This document shows positions 25,301-37,600 of a DNA stretch of 64,000 nt, one piece after another. The number at the start of each line of letters is the position of its first letter. Position 1 is the first letter of the stretch. Both the position numbers and the translations under genes were made by a program. The DNA is from Himantopus leucocephalus (Eukaryota > Chordata > Aves > Charadriiformes > Recurvirostridae): positions 58,435,395-58,499,394 of the forward strand of contig RSEF01000003.1 of the NCBI GenBank assembly GCA_003993805.1. Direction: 5' to 3'. The notes below the pieces were generated by a model. The model saw only the letters and a list, made by a program, of their open reading frames with translations, made no database searches and was not told the origin of the DNA.

Positions 25301-28300
25301 CAGATCAAGCCCACTGTTTGGGCCACTTTAGGATCAGTATACCTGTAACGTTTCTTAAAGTTCCTGAATAGATTGTTTTTTCTCCAGATACGATATCTCG
25401 GTGACCTGGTACTGATACTTCATCTGCTTGCAATTAGAGGATATGGTGCGAAACTACAGGTTTTATAGAATTAAGCCATGTAGGGAATGCATTTATGATC
25501 TTGAGTGAGGCCTAAGCTGTTTCTAAGTTGTGATTAAAGCACAAAATAGTCTAAGAACAGGAAAAAGGCCAGCTATCTTGCTATGTCTACCCTTCTTTCA
25601 CTTAAATATCTATTTTACCATATCCCTCACCTCATCTTTTGTCCAGAAATAAACATAGGTCACTCTTAAGCTTATTTATGCTTCTTGCTTCAATTTGTTT
25701 TCTTGGTAATTTATTCCAAATGTCAACTGAAATTTTTGAATTATAACATGCTCAACTTTTGGAGCATTTTATAAGTTTTAGCTGTGGCCACAGTAGTGGA
25801 AGTCTCACCTGAGCAGGATATGTTTTTCAATTTGACCTGTTTGCTTTTGTTCTCCAACATATGAAACTTTTTGTAATAGCTATTGGCTATGATGAACCTA
25901 TAGCTTTTTTTAAAACCACATGACTGTTCAGAGGGAAAAATACCATTTTGGTAATGAGATACCTTATGTAGACACCAGCCTCATGTTTATCATTGCAGGT
26001 ACAGTCTTGAGATAGTGTTCATGTTTCCAAGAGTAAAATGTAGGTGCCGCTAACACTTTCTCATAGAACTGTATACTGTTAAATCAATGTAATTTAGAGG
26101 CAGCTTCCTCTAAAGGGAATGCAAGATTAGGATTTGCAGATCTCTTGACTTCCCATGCCTCCAGGTTTAATCTCTTAAGGTAAAGTTGGCTCTTGGGTTC
26201 TCAGTAAAGCTAATCAAAATATTTTCACTGATATTTTTTATTTCCAGAATTGCCATTCTGCCAAACCTAGAATGTTTTGTGTTTTGTTAATCAAAAAGGT
26301 TTCCTATAGCCTATCACAGAAGAATGCAGAATAGCTGAAAGTGTTATTTATAAGGCACTCACCTTACTAGGAGCAGCTGTTTTTTACCTATGTGCCAGGT
26401 TAACGCCAGGTTCATCTTTTGACTGTTTTCTCTCTCCTGATTCTTCTCTGTTTGTTATTGCTAAAGGACTCTGAAATTCCCATTTTCATTCCACCACATA
26501 TGGACCAAAACCAAATTTCAAAACCTCAGAAATACTCACCAAAAGAAACTGCTGTTTTCTGGCCAGGGGTAATCAGCAAACCTAACAACAAATACTCTTA
26601 GCACAATAACCCAATACAAAGGAAGGGGAAATCTCACAATGAGTGTAAACATTCTGATGCTTGCAAACCAGTCCCAAATGTATTTTCAAATACATTCCTT
26701 CATCATTGCTCGGGATGCTGCCTAATGAGTTGACAGTAAGCCAGTGACAGTCTAGCACAGCAGAAGTTTAGTGCTTCCTTTTTTGGACATTCAAGTATTC
26801 CCTATTGTTTTGAAACCGTTAGTAATGCTGCTTCTTTGCCTTTGCCGTCCAACAAGCGCTTCTCTAGCAGTGACTCATCCAGGTTCTGGCACCATGTAGG
26901 ATAAGGGAGAAGCATTAATAGAAAACGCTTGGTGACATAGATAGGAGGAGAAGGGAAGCAAAGATGCAAAGCAGAGTTCTGGCTCTGTCACATTTTCTCT
27001 AATTTGTGGAGTTTTATACTGACTTTCAAAACTACAGACACTGGAGGTCACCACACTGCATCCCCTGGATATGCAGAATGCTGAAATCCTAAAGAGTGTA
27101 AGTGAGCGAACACCACATTATTTCATGTTGTTCCTATTAAAAAGATCATTTGTTTCAATGTTCTGTGTTACTTTGTTCTCCACGATGCATGTCAGATTAC
27201 CTCGCTGTCTCCTATACTGTGAAGCTTCATAGTTATGGAACACTGAGGCTGCTGAGCAACACTGCCCTTCCAGGGATGGACCAGCTAGTTACTAGTCTGT
27301 AGTGATTTCACCTGATTGGGATGGGTAAGAACATTACTCTTCCGATAAGACATGACCATTGCAAGGTAGATGACCTTCGGCAAGGTAGACGGGCATGGCT
27401 AAGAACACAAACTGCCTTCAGGATTTTACCTTCTGTTCTTTTCATATTTTATCCATGCAATCAAAGAATTTAGCCCATTGCCTTCTGTTCCCACTTCAGT
27501 TTCACATAGGACTAACACTTGTGTTAACGAGATACTTCTAATCTGCAACTGAAGGAGTCCCCAGAATACTGGTAGGACAGAATTTTTCAGATAACATGGT
27601 CATGGTTCTCCTTCTTGATGTAGAGCTGACATTTTAATGGAGTCCTGTAGCTAATGGAATAATATAACCCTGACATTAAGAATGTAAAATTGATGCAAGA
27701 GGAGAGTCAGGTTCCGTATATTTTATTAGCTCTTAAAAGTAAAAAAGTAAAAGTAGTTTTGAAAAGAGACAGAGAGGTGAAGAGGTCTGAGAGGAGACTA
27801 AGTTCAGTTTATTTCTCATGTATTTCTTGACTGTATGTCACCTTGAACTCCTATGAAGAGCATGCTTTTCTGTACTATTGCAGTTTTTCTTTTTTTTTGC
27901 TCTACAGTCTTTGGGACCCCCACTAAAAGCATGCTAAAGGAGGGGTGCAAGGTTGGGGCCTTAATTATTTTAAATCTATTAAATAAAATAAAACTTCTGA
28001 AATACTAAAAAACATATGGAAATGTGTTTCCCCCCATATGGGAATTCAGCTGTTCCCAGGAACAGCCTGGGTGTCAGGAGACCAGAGCAACATATGAGGA
28101 ATGTATTAAACAAATGATGGAGGGAGGATTGAATAGCTCGGGGAGCTGGAAAAATATTACATAACTTTTCATCTTGAGTCTACCCCGGACTGACAGTGCG
28201 AATGAAAATCATTAGACTCTGAAGACGGTTTGGTGGTCCATGTGGAATCACTTGGTGGTTTCTCTGGAGTTACTAATAGACAGCTCTCTACATCACAGAA

Positions 28301-28537
28301 ACTTCCATACATTTATCACCCTTTTCAGCGATCTTAGTGGAAGCCAAGAATAAGGCTTTAAGAGAGAAAAACATTTAAGCATATGCTTAAAATTAAGCAC
28401 CTGCTCAAGTACTTTGCTGGATGAGAACCTTAAAAACTGCACCGCTAATACATGTGGTAAAAATATGAAGAGCAGAAAGGAAAGCTGGACTGTTCATGTG
28501 GTACCTGTTCTGGAAAAGATTTTATTTTCATTAAATA
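22320..28537. other. Intergenic sequence, no gene recognised
   Basis: About 6.2 kb of AT-rich sequence whose longest open frame is about 100 codons (23627-23929, -). It contains a perfect 17-base palindrome at 23469-23485 and a short local duplication of aaggtaga at about 27363-27387. I see no transposon or RNA gene. Confidence 0.6.
23469..23485. promoter_or_regulatory. Perfect 8+1+8 palindrome with paired homeodomain-type half sites
   Basis: GTAATGTATTACATTAC is an exact inverted repeat with a one-base centre. It includes TAAT-GT-ATTA, the layout bound by dimers of paired-class homeodomains, and it overlaps PAR-bZIP-like words. No conservation data are available, so function is inference. 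Confidence 0.25.
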
Positions 28538-28538
28538 N
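28538..28538. other. Single ambiguous base (N)
   Basis: One N lies in AT-rich sequence 33 bases before an A18 run. It is likely a gap-filling or consensus failure next to a homopolymer. Confidence 0.95.
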
Positions 28539-28570
28539 TTTCAACTACTTGAAGAGAGAAACAGAAAATT

Positions 28571-28612
28571 AAAAAAAAAAAAAAAAAAGAAAAAAGAAAA
28601 AGAATCAAGGCT
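28571..28612 (+). repeat. Poly-A tract (A18 followed by A-rich sequence)
   Basis: Eighteen A residues at 28571-28588 are followed by A-rich sequence broken by G. An ATTAAA lies about 40 bases upstream, so the layout resembles a retroposed transcript end. No parent gene or target-site duplication is recognisable, and a simple expanded A tract is equally likely. Confidence 0.75.
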
Positions 28613-31600
28613 ATATTCTCTCAGGAATGGACCATCAGAAAGGAGCAAGCCTATCAGTATCCCATGCTCGCTCACCAGGTGCTGACCATGCTGAGTCTCC
28701 TCGTGTGCTTGCATTTTGATGTAGATTGAATTAACAGATCCCACCATATTTTCCATTTGTCTGCATTGGGCAATGTTGCAAATACTGAAGCAACTTCCAA
28801 GTAAGTCAGCAGAAGTACACAGCAAAGTGGAGTACCAAAGATCTCACCGGAGTCCTACCAGCCAATACAGTTGCGTTAGCACAGTGCAGGCACATCTACA
28901 TTGCTTTTAGAAGACAGCTGAAATATCACAGATATCTCTGCTAAGTGCTGTACTGCATGGGACAGATATACCTTCCTCTTCCCACAGTACATGGAATGGA
29001 GCTGCTCAGGGAGTACCTGTGCAGGGCCTTGCCATAAGTGACAGAATCAGAGTGCTCATCCATCCCATTCTGAGACACCTTTTTCGTTTATTTGTCACAT
29101 AATTGCAAGGAAGGCTGAATGCACCAATCCAACTTCAGCAGGGGAACGCTGAACAACGTTAGTCAAACTTGCTTCTCATGCAAAATTTACAGTAATGCCA
29201 AGCTGAAAAAAAAACCTAGTATCAATTCAAACTAAGAGGGACTATCTGTCTTATCTCACCCAAAGACTGCACTTCATTACACTCCTGAAATAAAACCGAT
29301 GGGAAAGAATTCTTTGGCCCATAATTATTTTTTGACTGCATTGAAACTTCATCAGAGTATTGGAAAAAGTGTAAAAAGTGTTCTGTACTAAAATGGGTTT
29401 AACTTTGTCAATAGATGTAAACTTCTTACTAGCAATGTTTATTGTGGCAAACCATTCTTCTACCTACATTCTCTTCTTCCTACAAATTAACTACAAAATG
29501 AGAAGATATATTTGCTTCCACCTGACTACTAAGTTCATATACTGCATTATACAGCTAAATACACTAGAGATAAGACAATCTTTCTTCACCTTTCCTTACT
29601 TTCCCTGACAAAAGGATTTAAGAATCAAAGGAGCTATCATATTTCGCCAGCCTGAAATGCAGGGAAATATTGAAGCATGTCTTGATCGACTGTTTTCTTC
29701 TGTGCCAGCTGTTAGAAATTGTATTAATAGAAAAATCTCTACTACAATTTTTAAATTCTTAAAAATGGTAAAAATTGAGAAGATAAAATAGGAGAACATG
29801 TTTATATTTTGTTCATAATATGCTATTTTTTTACAATACCATTCTAAAACTAGTCTACTACTGTATTTGCTGACATTTATGACCTAATGGGTTAATTACA
29901 TTGCAAAGTAAGGAACTGATGACAAACTCTTTAGCCATAAAATGTGATTCTTACTTAAAAATGCATCATGATAAAGCAGAAAAAAACCACAAGGATTTGT
30001 TCAGGCATATACATCATGGCTCACCTCCCTGACTTCACTTTTCACCCTACCTAACAAAGTTATCCTACTCCATTTCAGCCAAATTCTCAAACACAAAAGA
30101 AGCTGAAAGCATGGTCTTGCATCTTGTTTCGAAGAACATGTTTGAAAGGTAGCTGCAGACAGCATTACGGTCAGCACACACTCCTCTCGGGTCCCATTCC
30201 AGCTCTGGAGGCTGGAGCATGCTTGGGTGGGTGCATGCTCTTCTGTCTCTTCCATCCCAGAACAACCCCTTCAGCCCAATGCCCTTCAACTTTCCCCCCC
30301 TGCACTCTGCTTTCTGACCCCTTCCCTGACCAGTACCATGGTCCCCTCGCCAGGTTGCTGGACCCAGTCCTCTTCCCAAACCCGAGACAAGCCCAGCCCC
30401 AGAATAAGACTTTCCCTCTTGTCCCCGTCTAATCTCAGCCTTTCCACACCCTCCCTTCCTGGCTTCCCCTCCCAGCTTCTTTGCCAAGCTCGTGTGTCCC
30501 CACCCCAAAGTCCCCAATGACATTCCTCTCTCCTTAGGTCAGCTTCCCACTTCCCCTGACTCCAACTTCTCATTTCATTACTTTCTGTGTCCTTATCTGC
30601 TCCTTTCCTCTATACTTAAATCACACGGCTCCCTCCTGTCCTACTGCCCGGGTTGATCACAGCAGGGGAATACAGGGGCAAAGGGCAAACACTCGGACTT
30701 TTGCGTCCCACCCTCCTCGGCACGGTGCAGTGGGAAGTCGCCTTCTCAAGGAAAACCCAGCTCCTTTCCCAGAGGCGAGACCTTTCCCGGCTGCTCTCTG
30801 CAGCCACATCAGTGTGATCAGCCACAGGAACGGAGAGGCTCAGATCTGCTTGCTGCGACTGCAGTTTCCAAAGCTCTTGCTTGAATTTTAGAAGTCTGTA
30901 ATGAGCAGGTGTACAGAATTTTTCTTCCCCAAATCTTGTAACTTCACTGCTTTTCACAGGGGTTTAACTTGGCACTGGGAAAGGGGACATCTCAGTCTTC
31001 TACCAAATTTTAGCTAGCTGTTTAAGAGCAAAAAAGCACCAAAGCAATCCAAAATGGTTTTCTTTCTCATATTGCAGGAACCTCTCAGCTACTTTGATAG
31101 AGATTTTCCTTCAGATTCATAGGACAGCACTTGGCAAGGACAACTTCACCCCAGCTGTTATTGTGACAGGCTTGGAGCTACTGACGAGAGAGTCATGTAG
31201 AAGTAGGTGATGCTACTGATAACCCATGGCTATTCCAGTTTGGTTGTTTATACTTTCTGCTTGAAAAATGTTGCCTGAGACTAGGGTAACTCTACCAACC
31301 TGCCTGATGCTACGCAGTCTCATGTGTCCAAGTGTCTAAGCACATACACAGGCCAGTCCTCATCAGCTTGCAGTTCATCAAGGAGACACCTAGAATGGAA
31401 ATTGTAAAAGAGGATCACCATCATCTTCCACAAACACTGCAACACAGGCTTTATAGATTTAATTACAAAGCCTGAAACAAACCAAATAATGCTTAGCCAT
31501 TGCAGACTACTATGGAAGGACAAGGATGATTAGCTGAAGATGGGAAGTTGCAAATTTAGAGTAGCATGATGAAAAGCATAAAAATGTTAGAAACCACCTG

Positions 31601-34392
31601 GATTATCAACCTCAGTTCTCTTCATTCGCTGGAATTACTCCAAATTTACTCCTATGTAGCGAGGTGGATATGAGAGTCGTGCAGCATGAACCTTCTCTTG
31701 GCAGGCACTATGGAGCATGCAAGTGTGCTATGGGCCTGGCAAAAGACCCAGGAATCTGCACCACTGCCCTCTCTGCTATAGGTACTCTACCCATATGACC
31801 AATAGATCTTCTGTTTCCAGGGGTTAATACATAGCATGCACCACGCTGGCAGCACACCCATTTTTGTTGGGATTGTTCAGTACAGGGAGGTATGTATGCC
31901 AACTCCTGCTTTTTCTGTTCCACCTCTATTTTATGTTAATCTTTGCTGAATTGAACCAGCAGAGCTTCCTGAAACTGGACTAGAGTTTTCAGGAGGAAGA
32001 TGGTGAAAACAATAAGGAAAAGGTTTTAATCTACAGACAGCTGTTAAGAGCACTTTAGCTGACACAGTCAGATGCCTACCCTCTCTTTCCTTGCTGCAGG
32101 TCTTACCTAAGGGGACAAAGCTGCTGGGCAAGTCCCAAATGAATCAGTTATGAAATATTTTCCAGCAACCTGGCATTTGCTTCAGGGACAACAGTCCCGA
32201 AGGAGTGAGGAACAGGGAGCAGGAGCTAGTGAGGATGCAGAGATCCTGGACCCCACAGCCCCCTGGGCAAACCAAAGCCCTGGCAGACCCCAACATCTCC
32301 AGCAGGGAAAAGTCACATTCCCAAAGAGGGAGAAATACAGCCCTTTGGGCTATTTTGTTCCAGTCGTGTGTTTCTGGCCTTACAGAAATACAGGATGGAC
32401 TTTGAGAAGTTACAGACCATTCAGGAAGGAGTTAAACACCAAATACAATAGTGCCCCTATTTTCACCCAGGACACCGTGATTTTATTACAATCTTCTATG
32501 AAAGTTGACAGGCTGTACACTGAGCGCTTTCAATTTTTTATTTTTTTTTTACTTTCTCACATGCAGAAATTCTCCTCAAAACCTCTTACTTTTAAGCTAA
32601 GTGCCAAAAAATGCTCCAGTGCCAGCCAATGACTCATCTTTTAAAAGCCTGGCTGGCTTTTGGAAGGTGGTTTTCATTTCAGGAACTTGGGATTGCTTCC
32701 TGGATACTAAACATTGTGGGATCAATAATTAGACTAGAAAAATGTCAAAAAAGGAGGAGTTTAAATATTTAAACATCGGTCATCTTTGGGGGTTCTGTTA
32801 ACTAGAGATACGTGGGAGTTCCAAGAGAAGGAAAAAAACAGGAAGGCCAAGAGTTTGGCTGATGACTCAAAATGGCCAACATCCACTTTATTTTTTTTTT
32901 AATACTGAAACATATTTTAAATCATTTTAATCTCTTTTTAATAATGGAACCAGACACATACATCACATTGCCTTGGAAAGAGTAGAAACACTATCTTTTT
33001 TTTTTTTACGTGGGTGCAAATGGAAAGCATATGATGACATTCCATCTCTTCCTCCCCTGTGCTATGCTTCACCCATTTCTCAACACACAACGCAGACATA
33101 CGGCCCTTATTAGTGCTGTAGTTACATGTCATCATTTTGCCATCATGCAAGCCAAACTTTTGAAGTGCTCTTCTGCTTCTAGGGATTTCCTTGTTTACAC
33201 ACTACATAAAACCTTACTTGCCCCACGATAAAGGGAGCACAGAAGCCTGTATGCAGGTGAGGGCGGTTGTCCGAAGGCAGGGAGGAGGAAGGGCACAGAC
33301 CTGCTTTTAAGCCAAGCGCGGAGTGTTTCTGTTTGGAGGCAACACTGTTTATCGGCCCCAGCAGGACAGTGGCTGGACAACTCAACAGCACATTTCTAGA
33401 GGGAATAAACCAAGTGGTAGAAGAAAGTTTAGAAAGCAGAGGAAAAAAGAATGAGATATTTATTAAGTCAGAAACTAAACGTGAATTACCTCTTCCTTTG
33501 TTTGATGCAGGCTCTGCAGCATAGTATTCAGGGTAACTGTCTTTTTAAAAAAAATTTTGCTGACATCATTTACTCTTTATATACCAAGGCTAGCAATTAA
33601 GACTTGTGTGGTGCTACTCTCAAAAGTTGCTTATGAACACAGTTCACATTTTATGCATAGGACAATCTGACAGCGTGCAGGTGCCCTTGTCCATGGGTGT
33701 TCTGGGTGAAATATATATAGCTATCTGGTTATTCTGGGACTGGTAACATCCTGGACTCACATTGCAATCTGTTAAGAAGCAGTTTTGAACAAGTCTGATG
33801 ACATGGTATGGATTTTCCAGGAGTACGATGGGCTATCAGAATTCTCTCCCACCTAAGAAACTAGCACCAAATGTTCAAAGTAAGGTCAAGAATCTTTGAT
33901 TTAACTAGTTACAGCACTAACTGTCCCTGGAGACAGTTATTTCTCACCACTCAGCTGAAGCATATGTATGTTTAGCAATTAGACAGCACGCCACAACTTT
34001 GGGCCCTTTTTATCCATTGGTGTGTTTTGGAGCAACTACTAATGGAACCATAGTTTATTTTTTCTCCTTGCACAAATTAGCCACAAAACAGAAATTTCTC
34101 CTATCCTGTCAAAAAAACCCCAACCAACCAAACAAGCACTATACCCATTTAGCTATGATCCAGTTTTAATTCCCAGAAATGAAGGCTTTTAAACCATGTT
34201 ACTAAGTGTCGTAACACAAACATCCCATGCTATCTTTTTTTTCCAGTGTGTTGACAGCTGCAGGTTAGGTAACTTTATTATTTTTCAGTTAAAATATATA
34301 ACAACATAGACCACACAGTTCTCTTCAAAAATCTCTCAGTGCGCCACATTGCAAACACAGCCAGCAACAAGCATCACCTACGGCCATGGTGC
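28613..34392. other. Intergenic sequence, no gene recognised
   Basis: About 5.8 kb. The notable part is a strongly C/T-biased stretch at about 30245-30740 (see findings). Open frames at 30065-30523 (-) and 32150-32632 (+, 160 codons) are low-complexity or lack any family signature. A T-rich tract lies at 32995-33008. Confidence 0.6.
30245..30740. other. Pyrimidine-rich, strand-asymmetric segment
   Basis: The + strand is dominated by C and T (many ccc/ctt/tcc runs, few G) for about 500 bp, unlike both flanks. This makes G/R-rich long open frames on the - strand look protein-like when they are only composition. The origin is unknown. Confidence 0.6.
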
Positions 34393-34627
34393 TGGAGGCA
34401 GACTTTGATCTGCACTGGTGAGATGGTTCATAAAGCAGCAGGCTTCAGACGTCCACTTAATTTCCTGCTCATTCACCCTTGCTTGCAGAGTCCAGTCTCT
34501 CAGGATGCANTGGAGGCAGACTTTGATCTGCACTGGTGAGATGGTTCATAAAGCGGCAGGCTTCAGAAGTCCACTTAATTTCCTGCTCAATCACCCTTGC
34601 TTGCAGAGTCCAGTCTCTCAGGATGCA
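34393..34627 (+). repeat. 117-bp tandem duplication joined by a single N
   Basis: Unit 1 (34393-34509) and unit 2 (34511-34627) are both 117 bp and differ at only three positions by my reading (gcagc/gcggc, gacgt/gaagt, catt/caat). They are separated by one N at 34510. The N exactly at the joint suggests two alleles, or both ends of a closed gap, were placed in series rather than a true tandem repeat. Confidence 0.95.
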
Positions 34628-37600
34628 CAGGTCCCAGTTTTGCTATCAGCAGCAGGAGAGCTGCTTAGATTCCTACACTAGGTGGCATGGAAGGACTAAG
34701 TTTCACCACCCCCACCACCATCCGATGGCAAACGATGCTGTTGTTCTGTCTTACCATCTCTTTTGCTTGTGTTCTGCAGAAATATTTCTTTTTTTTTAAT
34801 TTAGCCACCTGACAGAATTTTACCGGGATAAACCCTGAAGCTCTTTTTTGAGGGGTTCCCTTGTGACTTTTCCATTCCAACTGAGTGGTGAGCTCTTCAA
34901 TGTCCTTGGTGACTTTCCCTCTTGACTTTCCAACACTGACTTTCAGCAGCCAGATGTTATACACTCTAATGCTGTAGCTTACCCAGTTAAGTCTTGGATT
35001 TCCCATTAGTCCTTCTCATTTCCCCATTACTCTACATTCACATATGCCAAGAAACAGCACTGACATCTTTGAACTTTTGCAATTCATAGAGAACTTGTAA
35101 GCTCGTGTCTGAAAATACTTCCAACTCGTCAGTATCACAAGACTTTAGATGTCTGAAATAGTCAGACTTCTTGAAGAGGTCAGTTTGCTTCTTACCTTGC
35201 TCAACTACTAAGCTGATTACTGCAAATTATTGACCCTATAAAGCAACTAGGCTGGATCCAGCAGTGCTCTCATTGAGAAGGGCAGCGTTGCTCAACACTG
35301 CAATTGCACTAACAGCACCGCATGTGCACTGCTGCAGCCCTCCCAGTCCTTACCCTACCCCACGGCAGATACAGATGTGTAACCAAGGTCATCTCAGTCA
35401 AGAGAGGATGTCCATCTGGCCCTAAATCATTTGGATGAAAAAACTTATAGCATAGTCATTACCTTGTGTTATTGCCTCTCCACTGGCACCACAAAGCACC
35501 TGATTTCTACCTGGCTGTTTCCAATACTGTATGCATGCAATGCCATCCCCATTACCTCACCATTCTCCAAACATGCTACTTAACAGCTTTCCAGCAAATA
35601 AACCCTGCCCATGCACACCCCCCAAGCCCATATGTGTAATCTGCCTTCCTCTGCCTGGGGGAACAACAGGGGTTAGATTATCTCTTGCGGTGCTTTCCAT
35701 CCCTGTTTTCTATGATTCCTTGGGGACAGGCTTATCTCTGAGGTAACATCTTGCAGGACTCCAGGGTTACACTGGTGAACGTGTTAAGGCCAGAAACAGG
35801 GAAGAGGATGTTTAGAATTAATAGCAGAGGTCTGACTTTTCAAAGTAGAAGATTTTGTCATCATGTGAATGGGGCTGAGTCATTCAGGTTTTGTCAGCTG
35901 GAGGTTCAGGAGAAGAGATGTCCCAAGACCGTTTACTGTATTTTTTAATCTGATGCTGCAGTCCCAGCTATTTAACTCTGTCTTGCCTTACTTCCTGCTC
36001 TCCTGTCCTCACTGGCATGATTTTCCTTCCCTCTTCCTCCCTGCTATACTGAGCCAGCACCTTCTCCCTTCCCTTCTGCCCGGCCCAACCCTCCATGGCC
36101 CTTGCCAGGGTACAAGGAGAACCAGAAAGACCACTTGCACCAGGAGTTGAAAAAGAAAATGTGAAAAAACACCTGGAAGCAGGCTGAAGCCAAAGGAAGA
36201 CTAGAGTCAGGCACAAAGCTCAAGTGTATGTTTCACCCTAGTTTTGGTTCAAGGAGATGTCTAGTGAACGTACTCTATGGCCATTATAAATGCCTGTATT
36301 TCATCGCTTGTTATACAGTGATAAGCACCACTAGTACATTTCAGTTTCCATGGTATCTACAGAAGTATACTTTCTGGAGGAAAAGAGCTCCTGTGAGATG
36401 CTGTAGACTATGGCACTGTCACCACTTGGCACGGGTGAGCCCACTGTGCAGCATGAAAGGGAGAAGGCAGTGCTACCGCACAGCTCCCTCCTGACTGCCT
36501 ATCGCCCTATGTTTCAAAACAGCGTGAAAAAAACCCAAGAAACTTCAAGGAAGACCTGGGAACAAACTAAATGAAATTGTGCCTCTTGGGCAACACGTGC
36601 TGTCCTCAGTTTCACCAGTGCAGGTGTAAACAAGAGCTAAAAATTACACATAGGACACAAGCAAACACATGACAATGTGAAACGCTATGAAGTTTTAATT
36701 GCCACTTATTTGGATAAGCCCTTCATAGCTCTCTGCTGGTGAGCCTTGAGCAATGTGGTCATTCCATCCTCGGGCTCATAAAAATTTACTGCACGCCTTC
36801 ACATGTTCTCCCTATATAGCTCAGTTTTATTTCACTGGCAAAATACGGCCAGCTGGAGTTGCAGCTCTGATTAACTGCATGCTCGAGATGCAGAATGCAG
36901 TCCCCAGAATACATCATATTCATGGTAATATTCTGACTGTAAAAAAGGCTTGACTTTTTAAGCTGCTCCAGAGATGCAGATAAATGTAATGTGTCAGAAA
37001 TAGGGACCACCTACACATCAAATCACACTTACAAGGATAATGTATGCAGGCGTATAAAATTGCCAAGGAACACAAAGCCACCCAGAAAGGGGTACTTCCC
37101 CAGGCTACTGACTGGTTTATTCCACATTTCACTGACTTTATAAGGCAGCCGAATGACATTTGGTTTCAGCAGAGCCACCTGAAGGGATGAAATTGCATTG
37201 TTCTTGGACAGTCAGCACCAGGGACATTATGATTTTAAAGTATCTTGCCAAAAGACAAAGCCACAAGCAAACAGTACTGCAAATCAGAACCTTCTTACAT
37301 CAAAATCATAAACAAAACCGATGAATATAAGCTTCCTAGGAGAGACACTGAAACAGCTCCATTAACTTTTAAGATTCCAGTTCTTAAGGTTGCCAAATCA
37401 TTTTTAGGGGAACGGAATCAAAACACTTTTCTGATATTCTGAAAAAAAGAAAAGAAGGAAGAAAGGCCATTCTGTGACTCAGAGATGCAACTGAAATAAA
37501 AATCTAAACATTGCCACAAGTGGGATCACTGAAGTCCAAAGCAAAACTCTACTTCTTGGAAATTGCCAGAGAATCTTATAAAAATTCATTGCTTTTAGAC

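Noticed and set aside
30065..30523. 152-codon Gly/Arg-rich - strand open frame
   Set aside because: It arises from the C/T-biased + strand composition. It has no family resemblance.
32150..32632. 160-codon open frame
   Set aside because: No recognisable domain, ends in low-complexity T-rich sequence, and a second frame overlaps it.
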